From Pseudomonadota bacterium (GTDB lineage: Bacteria; Pseudomonadota; Alphaproteobacteria; Rhizobiales; Xanthobacteraceae): 64,000 bases of DNA. Both the position numbers and the translations under genes were made by a program. Below the pieces are notes generated by a model. That model saw nothing but the letters and a program-made list of their open reading frames with translations. It had not been told where the DNA came from and made no database searches. This document shows positions 28,483-38,441 of the stretch, in pieces (the first letter of the stretch is position 1; each line of letters begins with the position of its first letter). The stretch covers positions 1 to 64,000 of the forward strand of contig CAUJJN010000192.1 in the NCBI GenBank assembly GCA_963204905.1, written 5' to 3'.

Positions 28483-29786
28483 AGTCCGAAATTCAACAGC
28501 TAAGTTTGGCGATACGCAAAAATATGCTGATGGGTTTCATTCTTCTATTCGCCCTTGTGGCTAGTGTTGGCGGATGGGCGGCGAGCACAGAGATTTCCTC
28601 CGCGGTCCTCGGTGCCGGTACCGTTGTTGTGGACACTCACGCCAAGAAGGTCCAGCATCCCTTGGGGGGCGTGGTCAGTGAGTTGCTTGTTCATGAGGGC
28701 CAGTTTGTCACGGCGGGAGACGTCGTCGTCAGGCTGGATGCGACCCAGGCTCGCGGCAACCTTGCGATCGTGTCGAACAATCTCGATGAATTAAGAGTTC
28801 GCCGGGCTCGCCTGGAGGCGGAGCGGGACGAAGCACATGCGATTTCGTTTCCCGTTGACATCCTGTCGCGTAGCTCCGAGCCAAATCTGGACCGAACGAT
28901 CGCGGGCGAAACGCGCTTCTTTCAGTCACGCAGATCCGCGCTTGATGGACGGAAGGGTCAGCTCAATCAGCGCATCGCGCAACTCCGGGAGGAGATGAAA
29001 GGCACACAAGTTCAGGCTGACGCCAAAGCGGAGGAGGTCGCTATCGTATCGAACCAACTGGAGGGGGTTCGCGAGCTTTGGGAGAAGAAGCTCATCCCAC
29101 TCTACCGGGTGGCTGCCCTCGAGCGAGATGTTGCTCGACTGGAGGGGGAGCGAGGCGCCCTTCTGGCCCGCCAGGCTGAAACGAATCTCCGTATCACAGA
29201 AACCAACCTGCAGATTATCCAAGTTGATCAGGAGTTCCGCACAGAGGTGGTTAAAGACCTGGCGGAGATGCGGGGAAAGCTGACTGAACTTGAGGAGCGG
29301 GAATTGGTTGCGCGGGATCAGATGAAGCGCATCAATGTGATCGCTCCCCAAAGCGGGGTCGTTCATCAACTCGCGGTATACACCGTGGGAGGTGTCGTTT
29401 CTGCCGGCGAAGTCCTCATGCAGATTGTGCCAACCGCAGATCAGCTTTTTGTTGAAGCAAAGATCGCACCGCATGATGTGGACCAAATATCGATCGGACA
29501 GCAGGTGACCGTTCGTCTATCTGCCTTCAATCTCCGAACAACCCCCGAGCTTACCGGTTCTGTTTTAAGAATGTCACCTGACTATGTTGAAGACGGGCCT
29601 TCCAAGGCGCGCTACTATGTCGTGCGAGTGGAGCTCCGGAACTCCGAACTCGCAAAGCTGGGTAAGCTAAAGCTGTTACCGGGGATGCCGGCTGAAGCTT
29701 TTTTCCAAGCTGGCAGCCGCACCATGATCTCCTATCTGCTCAAGCCGATTGCGGATCAAACCGGAAAAGCATTCAGGGACGATTGA
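28479..29786 (+). CDS. Type I secretion membrane fusion protein (HlyD/PrtE/AprE family)
   Basis: GAGTVVVDTHAKKVQHPLGGVVSELLVHEGQFVTAGDVVVRLD; coiled-coil middle; INVIAPQSGVVHQLAVYTVGGVVSAGEVLMQIVP; ATGA overlap with the ABC gene. Confidence 0.92.
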   Translation: MKSEIQQLSLAIRKNMLMGFILLFALVASVGGWAASTEISSAVLGAGTVVVDTHAKKVQHPLGGVVSELLVHEGQFVTAGDVVVRLDATQARGNLAIVSNNLDELRVRRARLEAERDEAHAISFPVDILSRSSEPNLDRTIAGETRFFQSRRSALDGRKGQLNQRIAQLREEMKGTQVQADAKAEEVAIVSNQLEGVRELWEKKLIPLYRVAALERDVARLEGERGALLARQAETNLRITETNLQIIQVDQEFRTEVVKDLAEMRGKLTELEERELVARDQMKRINVIAPQSGVVHQLAVYTVGGVVSAGEVLMQIVPTADQLFVEAKIAPHDVDQISIGQQVTVRLSAFNLRTTPELTGSVLRMSPDYVEDGPSKARYYVVRVELRNSELAKLGKLKLLPGMPAEAFFQAGSRTMISYLLKPIADQTGKAFRDD

Positions 29787-30086
29787 TCTCCCTGTTATAG
29801 GCCTCCGAGCCGACTGATCTCTATAAATGCAGCACAGCCTCCCGGTCGAACCGGGTTTGCGGCCTTGTCGCGCTTCCGGCGAGCGATTCCGCTACTGTCG
29901 ACTCCCGCTCGCGATTGAGAATTGGCATCTGCGCCCCATTGACAATCCGAGATCATGCATGTTCTGGCTGGCCCTTGCAGGCGATATGTGCGGCGGCAAG
30001 GGCGTCCATTTCCTTTCTTGCGCGCCTGACCGGAAGATCGATCCTTTGTGAACGGAACTTGCGTAACGGCTGCTTTATGACTTCGA

Positions 30087-32348
30087 ATGCGTGGATGCCC
30101 GAGCAATGAGGCAGGTATTGTGACCGACAGAGTGCTACTCGTTTATCCTGAGCCATACTTCAGGTCAGGGGGGGGGATCGCAACCTACCTGAAGCACGCT
30201 GTCCATGCTCATCTTGCCGCCGGGCGGAAGGTTCATTTGTTAACGTGGACCACCGGAGAGAACAGATGGTCGGAGGCCAGGCCTGACCAAACCCGTTACG
30301 ACCCCCTGCGGGTGAGCGACGTCACCGAGGTGCATTTCGGCGAGGACGAAATAAGCCGCGTCAACCCGGACGGCGTTCGAGCAAAGAATGTGTCGGACTT
30401 GCTTTTTCCCCACATTGCAAGAATTGAAGCCGCGTTTGGCCCGGATATCATAGAAGGAAGCGACTATCTCGTACCCCTTCATTCCTATCTGGAGCGCCGA
30501 CGGTGCGGTTTGCATGCCAGCAAGGCTGTGACCTGCACGTTCAATCATGGCCTTCACATGGATATCTGGCCGGCATCAGCCATTTTCCCATCAGATACGA
30601 CGCTGCGGGAGTTCGCCCTTGAGTCTCAGGTCTTGCAATGGTCGGATTTCGTCCTTGCACCATCATGGGCTGCCTATAACAGGCTAAAGCCTCTTGTCGG
30701 AAGAGAGGAGCGGTTACGTCTTGTCAGAGAGCCATTCGAAGGGCAGTGGCGCATTGCGGACCAATTTCCGAACGATAGGTTTGTCTATTTCGGCAGGGTA
30801 TCGTTTGCAAAAGGGGTCGATACTTTCGCTGGACTATTATCGTGTGCCGAAGAGCAGTGGCCGATTTCCAGCGTTACCTTCATCGGTCGACGAGAGTGGA
30901 TGCCGTTTCGTCGTTCGGATGCCAAAGACTATCTTCTTTCCCGCTTGGGAGAAGGGATTCGTAACAGAGTCGAATTTCGCGAGCAGATGGACAGGGCGGA
31001 ATTGCTCAACCAACTTGGCAGGTATGGTTACTTCGGCAATTTTTCGCGGACTGAAACATTCTCGTACACGACCGTAGAGGCTCTCGCCGCAGGCGTGGTG
31101 CCGCTTATGCTCTCGGACACGGCCATGTCGGAGTTTGTTCCCGACGATTTCAGAAGGCAAGCTATTTTCAAAGAAGCTCCGTTCCGCGCACCTAACGTTT
31201 TGGCGGTGCTTGACGGTTGGAAAAGGCATTATTCCGAGTGGATGACTGCGACGCAAGCTTATGTGGCTGAATTGCTATCCTATGCAAACTTCAATGAAGC
31301 CTACGCCGCGATAAAGCCGCAAGTAGTGAGATCGGTAACGATACCGTCGCGACGATATGACGGCGGTGATGTCACCGTTCTTATAGCGACTCACAATGAT
31401 GCAAAATTGGCAGAGGGCGCCATCGACTCCATTCGGTCTCAAACACAACAAGTGAAGGAGATTCTCGTCCTCGATGATGGAACCTCGTCTGAGGCGGATA
31501 TCAAGTTATTGGAACGCCTGGCTGACGAAAAAATTATCAGGCTGATGCGTGTCCCGAACATGGGCCTCGTCTCGGCACGCAATGTTCTCGTTGAAAATGC
31601 GGGGACAGATCTCGTGGTATTTCTAGATGCGGATGATCGGCTCGCGGACCGTTACGTCGAGAAAACGCTTCTTGCTCTCAATTCCGCGCCAGTTTTCTTC
31701 GCAGCGGCCATTACACGACGAAAGAATTTTGGTCTCAACGAAAACGAGATGGGGCAGTGTTTACTTGGGACTGATGTTCATTGGGTTCTTAACGACCTCA
31801 GGATGACCGCGCTTATCAAGAGAGAAGTACTGGCCGACCTGCAGTTCGATCCTGCGATTAGGAATGGCGAAGCCGATGACTGGTGGTGGTGGCTACGATT
31901 TACGTTGAATGATCATCATGCGGTTTTTGTGCCTGAGCCGCTGTTTCTGTATCGCACCGAACAGGGGACGATGTCATGGCCATGGTCGGAAGGGCAGGCT
32001 GTGCTGACGGTTGAGTTGTTGAAAAGAGCGATCACGGAAGCGTCCCGGCTTGGGGTGGATATCTCCAATGCTCACAAACTGAGCATCATGGGTATGTATC
32101 GCAATGCCTTGGAGCTTGATATGATGTCGGTCGGATCGATGCGGGGCCGCCTCGCGGCGAAGAAATTCAACAAGAATGCCGCAACTGCCGACTACGTGGT
32201 ATCAAAGCTGGTCCTGATGTTTGGTGAAGAAACGGGACTGAAATTGGCGCGATCAGCGCGGGCCCTTGCGTATTCCACGCCAGGGGTTCGTCGTGCCAGC
32301 AAAACGGCGCTATCGGTGGTTGGAAAGATATTGGGCCGTCGCGTTTGA
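30087..32348 (+). CDS. Bifunctional glycosyltransferase: N-terminal GT4-like plus C-terminal GT2
   Basis: N-terminal VLLVYPEPYFRSGGGIATYLKHAV, TETFSYTTVEALAAGVVPLM; C-terminal DVTVLIATHNDAKLAEGAIDSIRSQTQQVKEILVLDDGTS, LVVFLDADDRL; likely start GTG at 30120. Confidence 0.85.
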   Translation: MRGCPSNEAGIVTDRVLLVYPEPYFRSGGGIATYLKHAVHAHLAAGRKVHLLTWTTGENRWSEARPDQTRYDPLRVSDVTEVHFGEDEISRVNPDGVRAKNVSDLLFPHIARIEAAFGPDIIEGSDYLVPLHSYLERRRCGLHASKAVTCTFNHGLHMDIWPASAIFPSDTTLREFALESQVLQWSDFVLAPSWAAYNRLKPLVGREERLRLVREPFEGQWRIADQFPNDRFVYFGRVSFAKGVDTFAGLLSCAEEQWPISSVTFIGRREWMPFRRSDAKDYLLSRLGEGIRNRVEFREQMDRAELLNQLGRYGYFGNFSRTETFSYTTVEALAAGVVPLMLSDTAMSEFVPDDFRRQAIFKEAPFRAPNVLAVLDGWKRHYSEWMTATQAYVAELLSYANFNEAYAAIKPQVVRSVTIPSRRYDGGDVTVLIATHNDAKLAEGAIDSIRSQTQQVKEILVLDDGTSSEADIKLLERLADEKIIRLMRVPNMGLVSARNVLVENAGTDLVVFLDADDRLADRYVEKTLLALNSAPVFFAAAITRRKNFGLNENEMGQCLLGTDVHWVLNDLRMTALIKREVLADLQFDPAIRNGEADDWWWWLRFTLNDHHAVFVPEPLFLYRTEQGTMSWPWSEGQAVLTVELLKRAITEASRLGVDISNAHKLSIMGMYRNALELDMMSVGSMRGRLAAKKFNKNAATADYVVSKLVLMFGEETGLKLARSARALAYSTPGVRRASKTALSVVGKILGRRV

Positions 32349-32568
32349 TGACATGATCCAATTGGGACCTGCTGCACAGTCATTTGAAAGAGTTGTTCGG
32401 CGAGTGACTGAAGCGTTCTGGACATGAATAATGATGTCTTCCGCGGAGATCAGCGCCGTTACGACTCTGGCGAGTATGGAGAGATTCGGGCCACAAGATG
32501 CAGGACGTCGGGTCGGCGTTATGTTATTTAAACAGGGTAGGATCTAACTTTTCCAGCATTCGGTACGG

Positions 32569-33006
32569 TTGCTCTTGTTCCCTCGCTCAGTGATCAATGT
32601 TTTTCGACAATCGAAAACCTCTGCGAAACTCGTCAGTTTTGCGCTGGTAGGTGTTGTCAACACGGCGATCGATTTTGGCATCTTCATTCTTTGCTACAAG
32701 CTTGTCGGATTGCCATTGATTGCGTCTAATGTGTTGGCATGGCTGGTTGCCGTGTCGTGTTCGTATGTTGTCAATACGCTTACGACATTCCGAGCCGAAA
32801 GCGGGCGTGTGCTTCAGCGACGACATTACATCAATTTTGTTTTGTCGGGCGTGCTCGGTGTTGTCGCGTCAACCACGGTGCTGGTGGTGGCGTCGAGTTT
32901 CGTTCAAGTTTTGTTCGCCAAGCTCTTGTCCATTCTCGTCGGCTTTCTGGTGAACTTCACGATGAGCAATTTTGTCGTGTTCAGGCCGAGAAAATCCGAA
33001 CTCTGA
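32569..33006 (+). CDS. GtrA family membrane protein
   Basis: KLVSFALVGVVNTAIDFGIFILCYKL, SYVVNTLTTFRAE, FLVNFTMSNFVVFRPR; four TM segments. Confidence 0.85.
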   Translation: MLLFPRSVINVFRQSKTSAKLVSFALVGVVNTAIDFGIFILCYKLVGLPLIASNVLAWLVAVSCSYVVNTLTTFRAESGRVLQRRHYINFVLSGVLGVVASTTVLVVASSFVQVLFAKLLSILVGFLVNFTMSNFVVFRPRKSEL

Positions 33007-33039
33007 CAAGTCGCCAGGCTGCGATTAATGTCACTCCAT

Positions 33040-34185
33040 TCAGACCCCGAGGACACGCTCTGTTTCCGCAGCCGCGCAGATCAGATGGTAGAATGATGAC
33101 GCAGGTATGAAGTCGACGATTGAGCGCCCCTCAGGATCGAATTGATCATACCAGCCACCAGCGACCGGATGTGTCAGGTATTGGCTCGTAAGGCGTTCGA
33201 GTGCTGCTAATGCTTCCTCGCGCGCTCCGGATGTGTTGGACTCAACCTCCGTAAGCCAAGCTTTGACAATCTCGGTTTGCGGCCAGAGTCTGCGCGTAGG
33301 CTGCGTGATCCTGCCGGCGATATCTCCTTCGTCGAGAAGACATCCGGATTGTATTTCGCGATAGCGTAACGCCGTGGACATGAGAGCCGTTCGGTGACGG
33401 CTCGTGGGACAGCCAGTGATTCGCTCGAACTCCTTGAGCAGCCAAACCCATTCAGCTTGATGCCCCGGCTCTACGCGGATCGGAAGTATCTTCGACCAAT
33501 CCTCCTCGAAGTATTCACCAACGACCTGCGCCGATGCATCGTAGAAATTCGACATAAACAGCGCAAAAATGCCACCCGCGCGCTGTTGAAACATGACGTC
33601 GCCCGTCGCGTCGAACAAGGCGATCATGGCCTCGAACAGGTGCATATGTGGGTTCTGTCGGCGCGGCAATGATGCGGGGGCGCCCTCCGTGTAGCCGCCG
33701 TGGGGCGACCGCAAGGTCTCGTCAATAAATGATATCGTGGTATCGATCTCGTTGCGAACCTGGGAGTCCTCGGTCAACCGATAAACGGTCGCGAGGGCGA
33801 GCAGGACGAATGCATGGTCATATAGATCACGGAGGGGGTTCATAAGGCTCCCGTCGGGAGCCAGAAGGTGACCGAAGCCGGGCTTGCCGTCGACCTTGCG
33901 AGCCTTGCGGAGCATGTAGTCGAGTCCTTTAAGCGCCAATTCCTTTCCGGGTGGAAACCACCCCAAATTGGCCGCCATCGCAAAGCAATAAATCTGTCGC
34001 GCTTGAACGCGAACGCGCCGAGGAGTCTCGATTTCCGGTCGTCCGTTCCGGTCGAGACGCTCGATGAAGCCCCCCGAGTGCGTATCCCATCCCAGGGTTG
34101 CCCAGATGGGGAGCGCTTGCTCGATAAGAAATGCTCTCAGGCTTGGGACTGATTTCGCGTTGCGCCGAGTTGTTGAATCGGTCAT
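33040..34185 (-). CDS. AGE-family (N-acylglucosamine 2-epimerase / mannose isomerase-like) protein
   Basis: WDTHSGGFIERLDRNGRP, RQIYCFAMAANLGW, DLYDHAFVLLALATVYRLT, EPGHQAEWVWLLKEF. Confidence 0.85.
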   Translation of the reverse strand: MTDSTTRRNAKSVPSLRAFLIEQALPIWATLGWDTHSGGFIERLDRNGRPEIETPRRVRVQARQIYCFAMAANLGWFPPGKELALKGLDYMLRKARKVDGKPGFGHLLAPDGSLMNPLRDLYDHAFVLLALATVYRLTEDSQVRNEIDTTISFIDETLRSPHGGYTEGAPASLPRRQNPHMHLFEAMIALFDATGDVMFQQRAGGIFALFMSNFYDASAQVVGEYFEEDWSKILPIRVEPGHQAEWVWLLKEFERITGCPTSRHRTALMSTALRYREIQSGCLLDEGDIAGRITQPTRRLWPQTEIVKAWLTEVESNTSGAREEALAALERLTSQYLTHPVAGGWYDQFDPEGRSIVDFIPASSFYHLICAAAETERVLGV

Positions 34186-34299
34186 CTCGCCAACTCTGTT
34201 TCTTGCCGAAATTCAATTCGACGCGGTTTCGTTCTTGATAGTCGATGGAGCGCCGTCTACGGGCACATCAGCGCGTTTGGTGTGCTTCTGGATCGTGAA

Positions 34300-34330
34300 G
34301 CGCCCCGCCTGGAGCGAGGGGCGCAGTTTT
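34300..34330 (+). terminator. Terminator-like hairpin in the long intergenic region upstream of the motor genes
   Basis: GCGCCCC (34300-34306) / GGGGCGC (34318-34324) followed by AGTTTT. Confidence 0.35.
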
Positions 34331-34860
34331 GCTCATCCGATTTCGGGGGGACCCGGGCGGATCACCTAAAATGGAAAATTCGAGAACCGATTTCATGTCA
34401 TTGGTTGGCCGGCACTATGCATCCTGCCGGATGAACCGGCAATGGCTCGCGACTGCGCCGCGGCCCCGGATCATGCTCAGGGATATTCATGCCATGCATT
34501 TGCCGTGAATTGCCGTGACAGCGATGATCAAGGCTTGGCAGGATAGCGGCTGGCGGTGAACTGAGTTCTTGTCACTGTCTCCGACCTGTGCGACAAGCTG
34601 CGATGCGGCGATCTCAATGATTTTTTTCGGATTGTTGAGTTATTCCCGAGGCTTACGCTGCCTGCCTCGACTCGGCCCTCGCGGCCCGAGCGCGGTGTGC
34701 TGGGCGTCGGGAATGAGCTTGAGGTTGCACCTGATTTGTGCTCGCTGGCGTGAGATCTGGAGCGACAGCCGCGCGCTGACTCCAAAATCGTCTAGCTCCG
34801 GCATGTCGTCCGGATGAGAGCCCGATTCGCGTCTCGTTGTAACGTTGTGGGTCAAAAAGT

Positions 34861-35673
34861 ATGGTTCGGCGCTATATTGCTCTGGTGTTCCTCCTTCTTG
34901 GCGGTGCTTTCGCCATTCGAGCGTTTGTCACCACGGAAGTGGGCAAGGATTCCGCGCTACGATCGTTCCTCATCCCTTTCGCCCGGGTCTTTCTGGATAC
35001 CTTTAATTCGAGTACGACCGCCGTCGCACTATCGCTTGCCATGGTTCTCGCTGGTGTGCTCCTGCTGGTTTACTTCTGGGTGGCTCGGTTCGCTCCGGCT
35101 CGTCGCGATATGCGAGCGGTTGCAGTCGCATTGCAGCGCATTCCGGCGCCGATCGATCGCGAACGTTTGCAACAGATCGATGCTCTTATGGAGCGCTACA
35201 ATATTGTGACGCGAAGCTGGAAGTTGTTTCGCGCGACACTCACGACCCGTCCGGACGGCCGGATCTTGGCGGAGGTCCCACCAGATCGCTACTTCGATAT
35301 GAGCGTCCTTGAACGCGTTGGCTTGCGCTTGCGGGTATTCCTGGGGCTGCCGAATGACTTCGTCGGCCTCGGGCTGGTATTTACATTCATGGGCCTTGTC
35401 GCGGGTCTCTACTTTGCAAGTCGGAGTATGATGTCCGCGGATCTCGCGGTGGCGCGGGATGGTTTGATCCTTCTGCTTCATGCTGCGACGTTTAAGTTCA
35501 TGACATCAATCGCCGGCATAGGCGTGTCGATCATGTTGTCGTGGGGGCAGCGCATTTTGCTCGGTAATATCGAGGCGGAACTAAGCGAGATTCGTTTTCT
35601 GCTCGAGGAACGCTTGCCTTACGCTGACAATGCGCTCCATGAAGCAGCCAAGCCGCTGCTGGAGCGGGTTTAG
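34861..35673 (+). CDS. MotA/TolQ/ExbB/ZorA-like proton-channel protein
   Basis: About four hydrophobic segments with a cytoplasmic loop between TM2 and TM3; TM4 motif AATFKFMTSIAGIGVSIMLSWGQRILL typical of the MotA/TolQ/ExbB fold; paired with a MotB-like gene. Confidence 0.7.
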   Translation: MVRRYIALVFLLLGGAFAIRAFVTTEVGKDSALRSFLIPFARVFLDTFNSSTTAVALSLAMVLAGVLLLVYFWVARFAPARRDMRAVAVALQRIPAPIDRERLQQIDALMERYNIVTRSWKLFRATLTTRPDGRILAEVPPDRYFDMSVLERVGLRLRVFLGLPNDFVGLGLVFTFMGLVAGLYFASRSMMSADLAVARDGLILLLHAATFKFMTSIAGIGVSIMLSWGQRILLGNIEAELSEIRFLLEERLPYADNALHEAAKPLLERV

Positions 35674-35675
35674 CC

Positions 35676-36431
35676 ATGTCGGCTAACGTATTGTCCGATT
35701 CGGAAAGCCAGCACAGTTACTTCATCCCAATGGTGGATATGCTGGCAGGCGTGGTTTTTATCCTGGTCATTTTGCTGGCGGCCACCACTTTGGTGTCCCG
35801 CAGTGATTTTGCCGACGCCGCGGCCGCAAATGCGGAAATCGCTCGCATCAACGAGGCCCTGAAGGTGGCGCGTGCGCAAGAACATCAGGTTCTGGAGCCG
35901 AGGCGGCGTGCCCGCGCCGCACAGCGGAGGTTGCTTGATCAGATCGGCGTGCAGCTCAAGGCAGCAAAGATCGATAGTGCCATCGACTACGAGGCCGGGC
36001 GTCTTTCTATATCCGCAGACCGGCTGTTCTCGCCGGATAAAGCGGTTCTTGAGGATGCAGGGCGACATGTTGCCAGTATATTGTCCTCCGCCTTCCATTC
36101 GGAATTACCTTGTCTTTCGAAGCCGCCCGCCGCTGCGGACAATTGTGCCGCGTATGACAGCGTGATGTTGGAAGAGGCTATCGTGGCCTATCGGTCCGCG
36201 ACGCTGGACTCTGCTGCTGCATTGCCGTCGGCGCGAGCGCTGACGTTGCTCTCCCAGATTGTCGCCGCCACGCCGAGCCTTGCGGGTCTTGCTGCGGCTG
36301 ATTCCGGCAAGCTGTTGACCCATGCCGGATTCGTACCGTCTGGGGCCAAGACCGGGAAGGATCAGGAAGCTGGAGCATCCGATGATGCAATTGTCTTGCA
36401 ATTCCGGATGCAGGTTCCGCCTCCGAAATAG
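35676..36431 (+). CDS. MotB/ExbD/ZorB-like protein: single TM with conserved Asp plus OmpA-like periplasmic region
   Basis: YFIPMVDMLAGVVFILVILLAATTLV (Asp at start of TM), coiled region, then LSISADRLFSPDKAVLEDAGRHVASIL...ALPSARALTLLSQIV...SGKLLTHAGFVPSGA resembling an OmpA/MotB C-domain. Confidence 0.7.
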   Translation: MSANVLSDSESQHSYFIPMVDMLAGVVFILVILLAATTLVSRSDFADAAAANAEIARINEALKVARAQEHQVLEPRRRARAAQRRLLDQIGVQLKAAKIDSAIDYEAGRLSISADRLFSPDKAVLEDAGRHVASILSSAFHSELPCLSKPPAAADNCAAYDSVMLEEAIVAYRSATLDSAAALPSARALTLLSQIVAATPSLAGLAAADSGKLLTHAGFVPSGAKTGKDQEAGASDDAIVLQFRMQVPPPK

Positions 36432-36500
36432 GACGTGACGAACGGGTATTGTTTCTGAAAGCTTCCGGGCGTGGTAACGAGCTTTCATCGGTGAATCGCG

Positions 36501-37847
36501 ATGTCCGACCGAATTGTTCCTCTGATTATGTGCGGCGGGGCTGGGACGAGGCTATGGCCGTTGTCTCGAGAATCTTTTCCGAAGCAGTTCATCGATATCT
36601 TCGGCGGCCACTCGACTTTCCAGCAGACCATCAAGCGCGTTGCCGACCGTCGTCTGTTCGATCGACCGATCGTGATCACCGGCGCAGCCTACAGGTCGAT
36701 CGTCATTGAGCAGCTTTCCGCCTGCGGTGCGCAAGCGGATATTCTTTTGGAGTCGGCGCGCCGAGACTCTGGGCCAGCTATTGTCGCGGGCGCAATTTTT
36801 GCCCAGCGGCTTGCCCCCGATTCGATCGTCCTCGCGCTGGCCGCCGATCATCTCGTCAGGGATTTCGCCAGTTTTGTCGCCGCGTGCGAAGCTGCGATCG
36901 AGACAGCTCGCAACGGTCACATCGTAACATTCGGTGTCGAACCTGATCGAGCTGCGACTGAGTACGGCTACATCTCGCCGGGCGCCGTCATTGACGGACA
37001 GGTTCGTGGTGTCATGCAATTTGTCGAGAAGCCAGATCTGGCGACCGCGGTGCGATATGTCAAAGAGGGGTTCCTTTGGAATAGCGGCAATTTCATGTTT
37101 CGAGCCGATGTCCTGGTCGACGAATATCTTCAGGTCGATGCTGACAGCGTGGCTGCTATTTCGCGGGCTGTGGCGGGCGCTACCCTTGAGGGTCCCGTAG
37201 CGACCATCGACAAAGCTGACTTCGAAAACGCCAAGCCCATTTCCATAGACTACGCGGTGATGGAACGAACAAAACGGGCTGCCGTCATTCCCGTTTCGTT
37301 TGGTTGGTCTGATGTCGGCTCGTGGCATACCGTCTGGGATATCGCCGGGAAAGACACTGACGGCAATGCCACGCAGGGGCATGTCGTTCTCGAAGGCGCC
37401 AGAAACTGTTTTGTGTCCACGGAAGGGATGCTGATCGCCCTGGAGGGTGTTCATGACCTGGCGGTGGTTTCGACCGCCGATGCTGTTCTGGTTTCACGGC
37501 AGGCGGATGCCAGCGGGATGAAGCGTCTGGTCGAGAAACTGAAGACCGCCTCGCCGGAAGCGATGCGGGGACACTTGGCAGGGCCGGGGGCGACGTCATC
37601 GGCCTCCGGACAAAATTACCCGGCTCGTCGAATGGTCATAGCGCCGGCCGGCAGCTACGACACAGGGGTGTCATCCCGTGCGATTCACTGGATTGTGGCG
37701 GCTGGCGAGGGCGTGGCAATGATTGATGGCGCGCGGAAGCTGGTTGGCCGCAACGATGCGGTTTATCTCCCGGCCGGCACTGCGAGCCGGTTGGTGAACG
37801 CGGGGGAGGCCGATCTCGTGCTAATTGAAGTACCGATGGAGTTTTGA
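36501..37847 (+). CDS. manC: Mannose-1-phosphate guanylyltransferase / mannose-6-phosphate isomerase
   Basis: IVPLIMCGGAGTRLWPLSRESFPKQF, FVEKPD, WNSGNFMFRADVL, SIDYAVMERT, VSFGWSDVGSW; cupin-like C-terminus. Confidence 0.93.
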   Translation: MSDRIVPLIMCGGAGTRLWPLSRESFPKQFIDIFGGHSTFQQTIKRVADRRLFDRPIVITGAAYRSIVIEQLSACGAQADILLESARRDSGPAIVAGAIFAQRLAPDSIVLALAADHLVRDFASFVAACEAAIETARNGHIVTFGVEPDRAATEYGYISPGAVIDGQVRGVMQFVEKPDLATAVRYVKEGFLWNSGNFMFRADVLVDEYLQVDADSVAAISRAVAGATLEGPVATIDKADFENAKPISIDYAVMERTKRAAVIPVSFGWSDVGSWHTVWDIAGKDTDGNATQGHVVLEGARNCFVSTEGMLIALEGVHDLAVVSTADAVLVSRQADASGMKRLVEKLKTASPEAMRGHLAGPGATSSASGQNYPARRMVIAPAGSYDTGVSSRAIHWIVAAGEGVAMIDGARKLVGRNDAVYLPAGTASRLVNAGEADLVLIEVPMEF

Positions 37848-38441
37848 GCAAAACTCCGTTCGGAAGGTCGGGTTCAAGGCATTCGCCCACGGTCACTTTG
37901 GTATCGTTGGAACGCGAGATTCGATCGCCAAGTTTTCATGCCTGTGAATTTGCGGTGGCTTGGAACAAAGATCTCCGCCGCGGCTGCTCAGCTTTTGGGG
38001 CAGTGAGGAGCGGATGAAGCTTTGTCGGAATTTTCTTTGGCGGCGAGACGGCAATCTGATCGAAGCCGAACAATCGTGTGGTGCATATTCAGAAGTTCCA
38101 TAAGCGTGACCGGTATGAGGTGCACGCTCGGCGAGGATGCTTCTTTCTGATGTATCGGCCATACCTGTTAGGTCTCGGACGCGGGATGAAGAAGTTGATG
38201 AAGGATCAAGCCCCGCCCGCCGACTCCCGGCGAGGCATCAGTTCCAGCGTCACCTCAAGTAACTTTTCCATCTCCTGTTGATTTTATTGCCGTTTATGAT
38301 CTAGTGACCGAATTTTAAGGGATACGATGTCCGGAGATGTGAGGACGGGAACGCTAGGTGGGACCGAACCACTGTGATGCGGTTTCGGTTTTGAATTTCA
38401 CCAACGATCGGCCGTGCATTTAATTTTTTAGGGAATTTGAC

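Noticed and set aside
34861-37847. Complete Zorya defence system
   Set aside because: Only the ZorA/ZorB-like motor is present; the next gene is manC and no ZorC, ZorD or ZorE helicase/nuclease is nearby; the ZorA-like tail is also missing
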